Shown in pieces: positions 1 through 9,192 of a stretch of 64,000 nt of DNA. A program made the translations under genes and the position numbers. The stretch is taken from the NCBI RefSeq assembly GCF_937981295.1, contig NZ_CALJPC010000089.1:1-64000 (forward strand), written 5' to 3'. Positions within the stretch are counted from its first letter, which is position 1, and each line of letters starts with the position of its first letter. Under the pieces are notes generated by a model. It ran no database searches. It was not told where the DNA came from and saw only the letters and a list, made by a program, of their open reading frames with translations. The stretch is from an uncultured Campylobacter sp. (GTDB lineage: Bacteria; Campylobacterota; Campylobacteria; Campylobacterales; Campylobacteraceae).

Positions 1-18
1 ATCCTATATAAAATTTCA

Positions 19-45
19 GGGGCGGGAGATTTCTCGCCCCTTTTT
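19..45 (+). terminator. Rho-independent terminator
   Basis: A GC-rich inverted repeat (GGGGCGGGAGA paired with TTTCTCGCCCC, 19-40, one G-T and one G-U-like wobble) is followed directly by five T residues. This is the classical form of an intrinsic terminator on the plus strand. It would end a transcript entering from the left of the window. The 160 bases between it and the symporter stop codon hold no convincing gene. Confidence 0.75.
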
Positions 46-207
46 AAATTTAGATACTACGCAGATAATCTCGTTTGCGGCGCATAAAGAGACCATCAAT
101 CTTACAATGCAAAACGGGATAAATTTAGTAGCTCTGCTCTTATGCGATAACGATCTTATTAAATGCGCGCAGTATCCGCTCGCGTGAAATTTTATCACAC
201 CGCGGGC

Positions 208-1572
208 TCACTCTTTCTCGTGCTTGCTTGCTTGGGGTATGCAGACGCAGTCTGGATCGGGCTTTGAAAAGGCTACGTTAAATTTAAACCTAGCCGCCAG
301 GCATAAAATGCACGCCGTAATGATCCCCACTACGGCAAAGGCATTTATACCGCTAATAGCCGCGGCTAGCCCCAAGGCGCCGCCTAGGTACATGGCGCAC
401 AAAACGAGATCCTTATCGATCTTGCCGCGAAAGATGATGGCGAAAAATAGCGCCGTCGCCACGCCGCTTACGAAGATGTTGCTCGCCGCGAAGAGATAGT
501 TTAAAATTTCGCCGCCGAAGCTTGCCAAAAGTAGCGCGATCGCGCCGAAGCCTAGCGTAGCGATGCGGTAAATTTTTAGATCCTCGCTTCGCAAAATATC
601 GTGCGCGAAGATGCTAGAAGCCGTGATCAAGCAGGTGTCCGCAGAGGATATGATCGCCGCCAATAGCCCCAGCATCAAAACCGAGCCCAACGATGCAGGC
701 AGCGCGTTAAAAAGGCTTACGTTAAGCAGATTTTCGCCGCTCGTGCCGTCGGCCGCAAGGCTCATCGCGCCAAAACCTATAAAAGCGATCATTATGCTGC
801 TGATTGCGATTCCAACAGCACCGAAGATAGAGCCTAGGATCGCCGCGCGCTCGTCCTTTGCGCTTAAAATTCTAGAAAACAGCATCGGATCGATCACGTA
901 GCTAGTACCGATAACCAGCAGATAATATCCGATCTTATCGTATCCGAAGGCGTCATTTTTGAGCGTAAAATTTACATTTTCAAATACCTGCGGCGAATTA
1001 AAATTTAGCCAGAGCAAAACTGCCAAAAACGCCGCGATCACGATAGCGTATTGATATACATCGCTTCTAATGACCGCTCTTTGCCCGCCCAAAATCGTAT
1101 AAACGATGATGACCGCTCCTCCGATGAGCAGTGAGGAGTTGAAATTTAGATCAAACGTCGAGAGTATGCGTGCGCTAGCGCTAAACTGCGCCGCTAAGAT
1201 AGCGCACCACGCCACGCAAATGATAACCGCGCTAACGAGCCTGGCTCTTTTGTCGATAAAAATTTCTGCTATCTGCGCGAATGTCAGCGCCTTGCTCGCG
1301 CGTAGAATTTTTGCAATAAAAATCGCTAAAATCATCAGTCCGATCGCGCCGCTTAAAAGCCACCAAACCGCGGCAAACCCGTACTTTTGCATATTCGATA
1401 CCACGCCGATCGTAGCTGCGCCGCCCACGCAGGTAGCTACTATAGAAAATGCAATCTCAAAAGCGCTCGCCTTTCTGTCTGCGACCAAAAAACCCTCAAG
1501 GGCGGTCTTTTTGCGAAATTCCAAGAAGCCTAGCAAAAGTAGAAATATTATAAATGCGATTAAAATTTGCAC
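208..1572 (-). CDS. Sodium:solute symporter (SSS) family transporter
   Basis: This 454-residue inner-membrane protein has about 12-13 hydrophobic segments and the look of the sodium:solute symporter (SSS) family. A conserved-looking stretch with SSADTCLITASS near residue 310 matches the Na+-site region typical of that family. The substrate cannot be read from the sequence. Translation starts at a GTG at 1572. The AAAGGA ribosome-binding site for it lies inside the last codons of bioDA, two bases upstream, so the two genes are almost certainly co-transcribed and translationally coupled. That pairing hints that the substrate could be linked to biotin supply, but pantothenate, proline or another solute is equally possible. 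The charged C-terminal tail is probably cytoplasmic. Confidence 0.85.
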   Translation of the reverse strand: MQILIAFIIFLLLLGFLEFRKKTALEGFLVADRKASAFEIAFSIVATCVGGAATIGVVSNMQKYGFAAVWWLLSGAIGLMILAIFIAKILRASKALTFAQIAEIFIDKRARLVSAVIICVAWCAILAAQFSASARILSTFDLNFNSSLLIGGAVIIVYTILGGQRAVIRSDVYQYAIVIAAFLAVLLWLNFNSPQVFENVNFTLKNDAFGYDKIGYYLLVIGTSYVIDPMLFSRILSAKDERAAILGSIFGAVGIAISSIMIAFIGFGAMSLAADGTSGENLLNVSLFNALPASLGSVLMLGLLAAIISSADTCLITASSIFAHDILRSEDLKIYRIATLGFGAIALLLASFGGEILNYLFAASNIFVSGVATALFFAIIFRGKIDKDLVLCAMYLGGALGLAAAISGINAFAVVGIITACILCLAARFKFNVAFSKPDPDCVCIPQASKHEKE

Positions 1573-1574
1573 AT

Positions 1575-3737
1575 TTATCCTTTATAAATTTTTAATTTTA
1601 CCGCATCGCAGATCGCTTCGCAAAGCGCTTGCGTATCGCTTCTGGGCGTGATGAACGGCGGCATGAGATAGATATTTTTGCCAAACGGTCTGATCCAAAC
1701 GCCCCTTTTTACGAAAAACTCCTGCAGCGCCTCTACGTCCACCGCCTCCTTCATCTCTACGACGCCGATAGCGCCCAAGGTGCGAACGTCCGCCACGCCG
1801 TCTAAGCTCCTGCACTCTTTCAAGCCCTCTTGCAGGTCGGAGTGGATTTGCGCGACTTTTTGCGCTGTGTCCTGCGCGCATAAAATTTCTAAATTTTTAA
1901 GCGAAACGGCACAAGCTAGAGGATTTGCCATGAAGGTCGGTCCGTGCATCAAAACGCCGCCGTTTCTGCTCACGCCGTGTGCGATCTTTTCGTTCGTCAA
2001 AACAGCCGCAAAGCTCATAAATCCGCCGCTTAACGCCTTGCCTATGCAGATTATGTCGGGCGCCGCGCCGCAGTATTCGTATGCAAATACCCTGCCCGTA
2101 CGCCAAAAGCCGGTGGCGATCTCGTCAAAGATGAGCACCGCGTCCGCTTCGTTGCACAGCTCGCGGAGATGGTCCAAAAATTTCGGATGGTAAAACCACA
2201 TCCCGCCGGCTCCCTGGACGACGGGCTCGATGATGATGGCCGCGATCTCATCTTTGTTTTCTTTAAAAATTTTAGAAATTTCATCCGTGCTAGATGGGTC
2301 AAACGGCGCGTCGAAGCGGCAGCTCGGGCGCGGTGCAAAAATTTGACGCGCCAAGATACCACTAAATAGCGAATGCATGCCGGTGACCGGATCGCAAACG
2401 CTCATCGCGCCGAACGTATCGCCGTGATACCCGCCTCTGACGGTTAAAATTTTATTCTTTTTAGGCGATACGTTTTGCTGATAGCAGATCGCCGCTTTCA
2501 ACGCCACCTCGACCGCTACTGAGCCGCTGTCCGCGTAAAAGATACGATCAAATTGCGGCAACATCGAGAGTAGCTTTTTGCCTAAATTTATCGCGGGCGC
2601 GTGAGTAAGCCCGCCGAACATCACATGAGAAAATTCCTTCATCTGCGCGGTCGCCGCGGCATTTAACGCCTCGCTGCCGTATCCTTGAACGGCGCACCAC
2701 CAAGAGCTCATCCCGTCGATCAGCGCGCCCTGCGTCGTGTAAATTTTATTGCCTTCGGCGCGTAGCACGCCGTGCGCCTTAAGCGGATGCGTCGCGGAAG
2801 TGTAGGGGTGCCAAAGATGCTTCGCATCGAAGTTTAGATCAATGGGGCCCGTGTTTGAAATGCTCATGAGCGGCGGCGCGGCGCGGCTACTTTTAATTTC
2901 GCTCTCTTGTTTACGGATCTGCGCTGCGCCTAAAGTGCAGTGAGCCTCGCGATCTTTGGAATTTTCATCTAAATTTGCACCCTTCTGACCGCTTTGCGCC
3001 GCATCCAAGGCTACCGCAGCAGTTTCGTTTAAATTTGCCGCACTCGCGTCCATCTGCGACGGATCGTTAAAATTTAGCGAGGCGATAAAATTTTCAAAAG
3101 AGCGCGCTGCTGCTGTAAAGTCGTCCTTTTGGAATTTGCGTAGCGATATTACGGGTATGCCTTTGAGCTTGCTTTTCAGATACGCTGCGTTTGATATGCA
3201 AATTTCGTCCTTTTCGTCGGTAAAATTTAGAACCAGTGCCGCGATTTTAAGCCCGTGCGAGCGCAGGACATAGACGCTGCAAAGCGCGCTGTTTATAGCG
3301 CCCAGCTCGTTTTTACAGACCAGAACGATCGGCGCATCTACCGCTCTCATCACGTCCAAAAAGCTCTCGCGCGGATTTAGCGGCACGAAAATACCGCCTG
3401 CGCCTTCGATCAGCGTGATTTCACACTGCGCCGAATGAGCGTCGATAAATTTTAAAATTTCATCCGTCTTGATCTCGCGGCACTCTAGACTCGCGCTGTA
3501 GTGCGGCGAAGCGGGAAATTTAAACGCATAAATCGGCGCAATGTCGCTATCTGCGCTTACTTTAGCATACTCGCTCACATCCGGCGCAACCGGCACGCCA
3601 CTGCGCATCTCGCATCCCGTCTGCACGGGCTTTAGCGCGATTGCGGTGCGACCGCTTTGCAAAAACGCCCGCAGAAGCGAAGCCGTAACGAATGTCTTTC
3701 CTACCTCCGTATTCACGGCGGTTACAAAAAATTTCAA
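1575..3737 (-). CDS. bioDA: Fused dethiobiotin synthetase / DAPA aminotransferase (BioD-BioA)
   Basis: One 720-residue protein carries two consecutive biotin-pathway enzymes in reverse order of reaction. Residues 1-220 are BioD: the P-loop is NTEVGKT at 9-15 and LIEGAGG lies near 110. BioD carboxylates diaminopelargonic acid (DAPA) to dethiobiotin using ATP. Residues about 300-720 are BioA, a PLP aminotransferase making DAPA from KAPA with S-adenosylmethionine. It has the family's N-terminal WHPYTS motif and the PLP-lysine region IGKALSGG. An 80-residue Ala/Asn/Ser-rich linker (about 221-300) joins them and contains several RAATTY hexamers in its DNA. I place the start at the TTG at 3737 because AAAGGAG lies five bases upstream and the protein then begins MKFFVTAVN, as BioD does. 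In C. jejuni the two genes are separate. Confidence 0.93.
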   Translation of the reverse strand: MKFFVTAVNTEVGKTFVTASLLRAFLQSGRTAIALKPVQTGCEMRSGVPVAPDVSEYAKVSADSDIAPIYAFKFPASPHYSASLECREIKTDEILKFIDAHSAQCEITLIEGAGGIFVPLNPRESFLDVMRAVDAPIVLVCKNELGAINSALCSVYVLRSHGLKIAALVLNFTDEKDEICISNAAYLKSKLKGIPVISLRKFQKDDFTAAARSFENFIASLNFNDPSQMDASAANLNETAAVALDAAQSGQKGANLDENSKDREAHCTLGAAQIRKQESEIKSSRAAPPLMSISNTGPIDLNFDAKHLWHPYTSATHPLKAHGVLRAEGNKIYTTQGALIDGMSSWWCAVQGYGSEALNAAATAQMKEFSHVMFGGLTHAPAINLGKKLLSMLPQFDRIFYADSGSVAVEVALKAAICYQQNVSPKKNKILTVRGGYHGDTFGAMSVCDPVTGMHSLFSGILARQIFAPRPSCRFDAPFDPSSTDEISKIFKENKDEIAAIIIEPVVQGAGGMWFYHPKFLDHLRELCNEADAVLIFDEIATGFWRTGRVFAYEYCGAAPDIICIGKALSGGFMSFAAVLTNEKIAHGVSRNGGVLMHGPTFMANPLACAVSLKNLEILCAQDTAQKVAQIHSDLQEGLKECRSLDGVADVRTLGAIGVVEMKEAVDVEALQEFFVKRGVWIRPFGKNIYLMPPFITPRSDTQALCEAICDAVKLKIYKG

Positions 3738-3816
3738 TCTCGCTCCTTTAAAGCCCATCATAGCTGAAATCAAATAGCGGCGTTGAAAAGAGGTACCGCA
3801 CTAAACCCAAGCGAAT

Positions 3817-3846
3817 GTCGATCGCAAGTAAAGTAGGGCGGTCGAC
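3817..3846. repeat. Inverted repeat upstream of bioDA
   Basis: GTCGATCGC (3817-3825) and GCGGTCGAC (3838-3846) can pair over nine bases with one wobble around a 12-base loop. It lies between the nimA-like stop and the bioDA start, about 80 bases before the latter. No T-run follows on either strand, so it is not a classical terminator. It could be an operator or an attenuating hairpin for bioDA, but the sequence does not decide this. Confidence 0.4.
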
Positions 3847-3921
3847 AAAAAGGACAAAAACATACAAAAGAAGAGATTCCGCAAAGTAAGGCATAGCGTA
3901 GGAAGCGCAAATTTGGACGCA

Positions 3922-4434
3922 TTATAGAATTTTAGCCTTTGCGGTTACGGATTTTATTTTAAGCTCATACACTTTCGTGCGTTTTAGGGATGCTCTGGAG
4001 GCAAATTCCACGCGCGACATGTAGTTTGGGGTGTATTTTTCGCATAGTATCCGCAGGGCGTAAATTTTACGCTCGTCATCTAACACTTCGTTTGCTTCGC
4101 AAACGGCGATCGCACTGCGGTACTCTGTCGTATAAACTCTAGAGCCTAAAGCGGCAGCGTCGTTTGCGATAGATCGGTATTCTTCGTCGCTTGGGGTAGG
4201 AACGCGGTTGTAGCTAACAAAAACCGCCGTTACCGCGCGTCCGTTTTGAAAGAGTTTCGCCTTTGTGCCGGCAGGCGCGCCGTGGATATAAATAACGTCT
4301 GCATCGCGCACCGGCGAGATAGGCACGCTAAAAATTTCGCCACTATCGTCTATGCAGCTAAGCGTAGCGTATTCGCTCTCGTCGATGATTTTTAACGCCT
4401 CATCTTCGCTTAGCTGCCTATCTCGTCTGCGCAT
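3922..4434 (-). CDS. Pyridoxamine 5'-phosphate oxidase family protein, NimA-like
   Basis: This 170-residue protein begins MRRRDRQLSEDEALKIIDE and continues with the YATLSCIDDSGEIFSVPIS and HGAPAGTK segments. These are typical of the small FMN-binding split-barrel proteins annotated as NimA or pyridoxamine-phosphate-oxidase family. Members bind flavin; some reduce nitroimidazoles, but most have no known substrate. The ATG follows the ftsZ stop codon with no gap, so it is the last gene of the ppiD-ftsA-ftsZ transcript. Nothing in its position suggests a division role. Function beyond flavin binding is not established. Confidence 0.75.
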   Translation of the reverse strand: MRRRDRQLSEDEALKIIDESEYATLSCIDDSGEIFSVPISPVRDADVIYIHGAPAGTKAKLFQNGRAVTAVFVSYNRVPTPSDEEYRSIANDAAALGSRVYTTEYRSAIAVCEANEVLDDERKIYALRILCEKYTPNYMSRVEFASRASLKRTKVYELKIKSVTAKAKIL

Positions 4435-5595
4435 TTAGTCCATCTGGTTTCGTAGGAATGCGGGCTCGTCGAGCTCGTCGTAGGTTTCGTCTCCGTTAAA
4501 ATCGCCGCTACTTACCTTTTGTCTAGAAAAGATAGAATTTCGACCCATGCTCTCTAAAAGTGCCTTCCTGCGATCGGCTACGTTATCGCTGGCGACCTGC
4601 TTTTTTTCCTCGATGCTCCTTTCAAAGCCGGTGGCGATGAGAGTAACTTCGACGCGGTTGTTTTCCATCTTAGGATCGGTGGTGGTGCCCCAAGTAACGT
4701 CGGCATCCTTATCCACGGTATCTTCGATGATATTCATCGCGGATTCAATCTCAAGCAAGGAGCAATCAGGCGACATCTTAAAATGCACTAACACGCCCAT
4801 AGCGCCGTGGATGGAGGTATTATCCAAAAGCGGAGATTGTATCGCACTTTTTAGCGCTTCCTCTGCCGCGCCGTCGCCTTCGCTAACGCCGATACCCATC
4901 AATGCCAAACCGCGGTGAGTCATTACCTTTTTAACGTCGGCATAATCGACGTTGATATCGCTATCGCCGGACTCTAAGATCACGGAGATCATACCGTTTA
5001 CGGCTTGGAATAGGACATTATCTACGATCTTAAAGGCATCTTTTAGGCCGGTTTTTTTATCGATGATCTTCAATAAATTTTGATTTGGGATAACGATTAT
5101 GGAATCGCACTCTTTTTTAAGCTCTTCAAGGCCTTCCTGCGCTAGTCGCATGCGCTTTTTACCCTCAAAACCGAAAGGGGTAGTAACGACGCCGATAGTT
5201 AGCGCTTTTTTCTCTTTCGCAGCTTTAGCGACGATAGGCGCAGCGCCCGTACCGGTGCCGCCGCCTAGACCGGAGCCAACGAAAACGATGTCGGAGTAGT
5301 CCAAGCGGTCTTTAAGATCGTCGTAGTTCTCCTCCGCAGCCATCTTAGCAAGCGCTGGATCCATACCGCAGCCAAGGCCTTTGGTGGTGCTTTCGCCGAG
5401 TAAAATTCTAGTATTTGCGATCGATTTTTCTAAAGCCTGCGCATCGGTGTTAGCCACCATTAGTTCGACGTCTGTTTTAGTAAAACCCTCGCGGATCATA
5501 TGATTTATCATGTTGCATCCGCCGCCGCCGACGCCGATAACCTTCATCTTGGCACCGTAGATGCCCTTTCTTTCTTCCATGCTGTATCCTTTCAC
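4435..5595 (-). CDS. ftsZ: Cell division GTPase FtsZ
   Basis: This is the tubulin homologue that polymerises at mid-cell and organises the divisome. The tubulin signature GGGTGTGAAP is at residues 111-120, the T7-loop region NVDYADV is present, and the protein ends in PAFLRNQMD, the conserved tail that binds FtsA. Length (386) is usual. Two starts are possible: a GTG at 5595 with AAGGAG six bases upstream, and an ATG at 5580 (MEERKG) preceded by AAAGGA. Both have good ribosome-binding sites, so the N-terminus is uncertain by five residues. It lies 22 bases downstream of ftsA in one operon. Confidence 0.97.
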   Translation of the reverse strand: MKGYSMEERKGIYGAKMKVIGVGGGGCNMINHMIREGFTKTDVELMVANTDAQALEKSIANTRILLGESTTKGLGCGMDPALAKMAAEENYDDLKDRLDYSDIVFVGSGLGGGTGTGAAPIVAKAAKEKKALTIGVVTTPFGFEGKKRMRLAQEGLEELKKECDSIIVIPNQNLLKIIDKKTGLKDAFKIVDNVLFQAVNGMISVILESGDSDINVDYADVKKVMTHRGLALMGIGVSEGDGAAEEALKSAIQSPLLDNTSIHGAMGVLVHFKMSPDCSLLEIESAMNIIEDTVDKDADVTWGTTTDPKMENNRVEVTLIATGFERSIEEKKQVASDNVADRRKALLESMGRNSIFSRQKVSSGDFNGDETYDELDEPAFLRNQMD

Positions 5596-5617
5596 GAGTA
5601 TCTCCTTAGCTTAAAAT

Positions 5618-6985
5618 TTAAAACCAATTTTTCATAGACGACCAAATTTTACTGAAAAAATTCTGTCCGTCTTTTTTGGGAAGTTGGATATTTAGATCCT
5701 CCTTCTTAGCCGCACCGCTATCCGCTCTGATGCCCTCTTTTTCTATCGCCTTACTGACCTCTTTTTCATAATATTCGTTCACATTTCGTTTCGGAGCCTT
5801 GTTTATAACTTCGTCTTTGTAGCGGAGTTTGCCGTTAGAGTCCATCTCGTAAGGGGTGAATTCGCCGAAACCATACATGCAAAGTCCTAGTGCGCAAGAA
5901 TTTGAAATATCATCGGCGATCTCGTGCAGACCGCCCACGCTCTTTGCTCTTGCAACCCTAACGGAAGTGTTATCAAAAACTATCGCCGCTAAATCGCGCA
6001 CATCGTCTAGCTTCGCCATACCGCCGGTGATCACGATACCTGCGCCTATGCGGTCTTTATAGCCGCTTCTTTCGATCTTATCGGCTATCATATCGAAAGT
6101 CTCTTTAACGCGAGCAAGGATTACTTGCGAAATGATCTCAAGGCTTATTATGTGATTTTCCGATTCGCTATCGCCTAAAGCAGGCAATTCAACTTCGCTA
6201 TTGCCTTGATTAATTAGATCGTTGTAGGTGATCTTTATGTTTTCCGCATATGGAAGCGGCGTGTGCAGAGCGCGCGATAGATCGTTAGTAACGTTATTAG
6301 AGCCGAACATCACAACATCGTTATAACGCAAGGAATTCCCTAGGTGGATGACTATATCGCACGTAGCGCCGCCCATATCGATCAGCACGACGCCGAGTTC
6401 TTTTTCGTCTTTACTGAGCGTGGATATGGATGATGCGTAGCCCGAAAGGACGATGTTATCGACCTTTACGCCCGCCATCTCTACGGATTTTTTCAAATTT
6501 TTAATCGAGCTTTCAGGGGCGATAACGATATGCGTGGATACCTCTAAGCGAGTTCCGCTCATACCGAGCGGATCTTCGATGTGTTCCTGCTCGTTGACTC
6601 TGAAATCATACGGGAGCACATGTAAAATCACGCTATCGCTAGGCACGTTAGCCTGAGCTTCGGCAACCTGCATGGCACGCTTTATTTCATCCAACCCGAT
6701 CTCATTTTCCATGGTTATGACACCGCGAGATTTAACGCTTTTGGCGTATGAGCCAGAGATCGATATAATAGCTTTATCATAGCTTCTGCCAGCGCCTTTT
6801 ACCGCTGCTTTTACCGCCTGTTTTATTGAGCCCGCAGCTTGCTCTATGTTTGTTATAACACCCTTTTTGATACCTAAAGTATCGGCTCCGCCAACGCCTA
6901 AGACCGTAAAAATGCCGTCATTTTTAGCGATTATCGCGCGAATTTTAGTTGAGCCTATATCTAGACCTAAAATATACTCACTCAC
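5618..6985 (-). CDS. ftsA: Cell division protein FtsA
   Basis: FtsA is the actin-like ATPase that tethers FtsZ to the membrane. The N-terminus ILGLDIGSTKIRAII is the phosphate-1 motif of the actin/Hsp70 fold. VLIDMGGATCDIVIH is the phosphate-2 motif and GAGIVITGG the adenosine-binding motif. The last residues (FFSKIWSSMKNWF) form an amphipathic helix of the kind FtsA uses to bind membrane. The 455-residue length is normal. It overlaps the upstream ppiD-like gene by eight bases and precedes ftsZ, the standard ftsA-ftsZ arrangement. Confidence 0.97.
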   Translation of the reverse strand: MSEYILGLDIGSTKIRAIIAKNDGIFTVLGVGGADTLGIKKGVITNIEQAAGSIKQAVKAAVKGAGRSYDKAIISISGSYAKSVKSRGVITMENEIGLDEIKRAMQVAEAQANVPSDSVILHVLPYDFRVNEQEHIEDPLGMSGTRLEVSTHIVIAPESSIKNLKKSVEMAGVKVDNIVLSGYASSISTLSKDEKELGVVLIDMGGATCDIVIHLGNSLRYNDVVMFGSNNVTNDLSRALHTPLPYAENIKITYNDLINQGNSEVELPALGDSESENHIISLEIISQVILARVKETFDMIADKIERSGYKDRIGAGIVITGGMAKLDDVRDLAAIVFDNTSVRVARAKSVGGLHEIADDISNSCALGLCMYGFGEFTPYEMDSNGKLRYKDEVINKAPKRNVNEYYEKEVSKAIEKEGIRADSGAAKKEDLNIQLPKKDGQNFFSKIWSSMKNWF

Positions 6986-8435
6986 TGTCTTTACCTTTAA
7001 AATATCTTTCGGTTTTATAGCGCTTTTCTAGCATTTTGGTTAGATCGTCTTGTAGATTGGAATTTAATAACGCGGTTATCCTATCGGCTACGATCGCTTT
7101 TTCTTTATCTATCTCTTCGCTGCTGCCTAGGCTCTGCTGTAAAATTTTATACACTACGGCTTTGTTATCAAACATCACTATCCCTTCTTTCGCAGGCTTA
7201 TTAAACATATCAATAAGAAATTTATAAAATTCGTCATCGCTTAGCTTGGTATTGTTTTTACTACTTAGAGATAAGGTGCCGAAATCTTCGCCTTTGAAAT
7301 TTTTAAGCGCATCTTGGGCTCTTTTTTCAAGTAGCTCTTTGCGTTTCTTCGTTTTAAATTCTTTAGAAGCTAAAGACTTAGCCTCTTCAAAGCTCATCTG
7401 CCTAGGCTGCTCTACGCCGTTCAGTTTAGCAATCAGATATCCGCCTTTGTACTCGAAAGGCTTGATGACATCTCCTGGCTTTGCCACCTCAATCTCAGAT
7501 ATTGGAAAATTGCTAGCCGTAGCAACTATGGTTTCATTAGTATCGATTTTGCCTTTTTTAATATCTGGAAAATCTTTTTTTGCAATTTTTTTAGCCTGAT
7601 CCATTCGGTAATCTTTTAAGACATTAGGTTTGGCTTCTGCAAAATCCAATAATTTATCATCCAGGCTTCTATACTCGCCTCTGTGCTCTTCATAAAATTT
7701 ACTTAGTTCCGTCTCATTCACGTCGGCTTTACTAGGCGCCACGAAATAGGCCCCTAGATTATATTTTTTCTCGGTCATAAAGTGCGATTTCTCGCCTTCC
7801 CAAAATTTCTTTAGCTCGTCGTCGTTAAACGTAACGTTAGTGTCTGCGTAGATAATCTCGGCCGATACTTTATCTTGCATCAGCTGTGATGCTGCAAATA
7901 CTTCTACGATCTTAGGGCTAGGCGTTATTTTTAGTGCTTTGCCGAGCTTTTCTAAAGTTAGGACCTTTTGTAGATTGCGCTCAAATTCCTTTTTAGTAAG
8001 TCCTGAATTCCTTACGACATTATCGTAAAGTTCCTTACTAAATGCGCCATTTTCTTGGAAATTCGGCGAGCTTACTACAAACTCCGCGACATCTTTATCA
8101 CTAGCCTGAATGCCTAAATCTTTAGCAAAATTTAGAAAATATGCCTCGCCGATTAGCTGATCTACTGCGATCTGATCTAGATGCATATTTTTGGCTTGTT
8201 CTTGAGTAAATTGCCCATCGCTCATAGCGTTTAATCTATTGTATAACTCGGTTGATTTTATCTTATATTCTTGATTGGTTATGGAAATCTGCCCTACTCT
8301 AGCGATTGAGCCTGCGCGGTTAGCGTTCATATCATATGCGCCCCAGCCGACGAAGCCTGCGCCCACGAAAGCTATCGTGCTTATCCAAATAGTCGGTATA
8401 AGCGACTTCTTATGCTTTTGCATCCATTCTATCAT
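6978..8435 (-). CDS. PpiD/SurA-type periplasmic peptidyl-prolyl isomerase-like chaperone
   Basis: This 485-residue protein has one N-terminal membrane anchor (about residues 12-32, SLIPTIWISTIAFVGAGFVG) followed by a SurA/PpiD N-terminal chaperone domain. That domain includes the typical sequence VGQISITNQEY and a DQLIGEAY segment. A rotamase-like region lies around residues 220-370. It should be anchored in the inner membrane and act on unfolded outer-membrane and periplasmic proteins. It is the first gene of the ftsA-ftsZ operon, as in C. jejuni. Whether the parvulin domain is catalytic cannot be told by eye. Confidence 0.87.
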   Translation of the reverse strand: MIEWMQKHKKSLIPTIWISTIAFVGAGFVGWGAYDMNANRAGSIARVGQISITNQEYKIKSTELYNRLNAMSDGQFTQEQAKNMHLDQIAVDQLIGEAYFLNFAKDLGIQASDKDVAEFVVSSPNFQENGAFSKELYDNVVRNSGLTKKEFERNLQKVLTLEKLGKALKITPSPKIVEVFAASQLMQDKVSAEIIYADTNVTFNDDELKKFWEGEKSHFMTEKKYNLGAYFVAPSKADVNETELSKFYEEHRGEYRSLDDKLLDFAEAKPNVLKDYRMDQAKKIAKKDFPDIKKGKIDTNETIVATASNFPISEIEVAKPGDVIKPFEYKGGYLIAKLNGVEQPRQMSFEEAKSLASKEFKTKKRKELLEKRAQDALKNFKGEDFGTLSLSSKNNTKLSDDEFYKFLIDMFNKPAKEGIVMFDNKAVVYKILQQSLGSSEEIDKEKAIVADRITALLNSNLQDDLTKMLEKRYKTERYFKGKDSE

Positions 8436-8477
8436 CTAAATCCTTAAATAGCTAACTAAAGAAAATTTTTGTTAGTA

Positions 8478-8485
8478 ATTATACA
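8478..8485 (-). promoter_or_regulatory. Extended -10 promoter of the ppiD-ftsA-ftsZ operon
   Basis: On the minus strand TGTATAAT lies about 43 bases upstream of the ppiD-like ATG, with AAGGATTTAG as the ribosome-binding site. Campylobacter sigma-70 promoters usually consist of such an extended -10 with T-rich sequence upstream and no -35. A second TTATAAT is found near 8530. No terminator is seen between this site and the nimA-like gene. Confidence 0.55.
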
Positions 8486-8567
8486 GATAAAACCTTATGT
8501 AAGGCTGAAAAATAGGCATTTTTAGCGAATTATAACGCGTTAGTAAATGATTTGGTATACATTAATC

Positions 8568-9128
8568 TTAGCTTAGCAAAAGCAGCTTTGAACTCATTTC
8601 TAAAATCGCTATTTTTTTTGCCATTTGCTGCGCGCTCCTTGCATGGGCAAAAACCCCATAACCGCGAATCACCATTATATCGCTATTTTCATTTATCATA
8701 TAGTTACAAATTTCGTACGGCGCGCGCTCGTGCCAGTCGTCGTAGTTCTTAGGATCGTAAATTTCAATGCGCTTAAATTTGCTCACCCCAAAGTAATCTC
8801 GTGGCAAAATAAAATCATGCTCCAGCGTATATGCGACGAGATACGGCGGTGTCGCGTAGGTTACGAATTTCGCCTCTTTTATATTTTTGTAGATATTTAT
8901 ATGTATGTCGCTATCGATGCTAGCATCCTGCCAGCGGTAGTCTTTTTTTGAAAACAGCGTTATAAAATCATCTCTATCCAGGCTATCGAAAATCGCATCT
9001 TTTTTGTTGATCAAAAATTGATTTTCTTTAATTTTTGCTGAAATCGAGCCGTGAAAGATCCCAAAAAGCCTATCTCTAAACATCGAAAGCGAAATTTTGC
9101 GTAAAATTTCATAATAATACTCGTCCAT
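8568..9128 (-). CDS. Class II aldolase/adducin domain protein, metal ligands missing
   Basis: The 186-residue protein aligns by eye with the class II aldolase/adducin N-terminal fold: the early FHGSISAK segment, DIHINIYKN, then the substrate region ending TPPYLVAYT and RGYGVFAHA. Catalytic members coordinate zinc through an HTHP-type motif and a later His-Gly. Here the equivalent positions read YATP and RGYG, so the zinc site appears to be lost. It is therefore more likely a non-catalytic or differently catalytic member. It is divergent from rsmH and not obviously in an operon. Confidence 0.7.
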   Translation of the reverse strand: MDEYYYEILRKISLSMFRDRLFGIFHGSISAKIKENQFLINKKDAIFDSLDRDDFITLFSKKDYRWQDASIDSDIHINIYKNIKEAKFVTYATPPYLVAYTLEHDFILPRDYFGVSKFKRIEIYDPKNYDDWHERAPYEICNYMINENSDIMVIRGYGVFAHARSAQQMAKKIAILEMSSKLLLLS

Positions 9129-9192
9129 CTCTCGCCTTTGTAAAAAATTTCGCTATTATATAGGATTAGAAATTTCAAAAGGATAAATTCAG

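Noticed and set aside
1106..2193. Plus-strand ORFs of 171-181 codons opposite the symporter and bioDA
   Set aside because: They are antisense shadows of well-supported genes.
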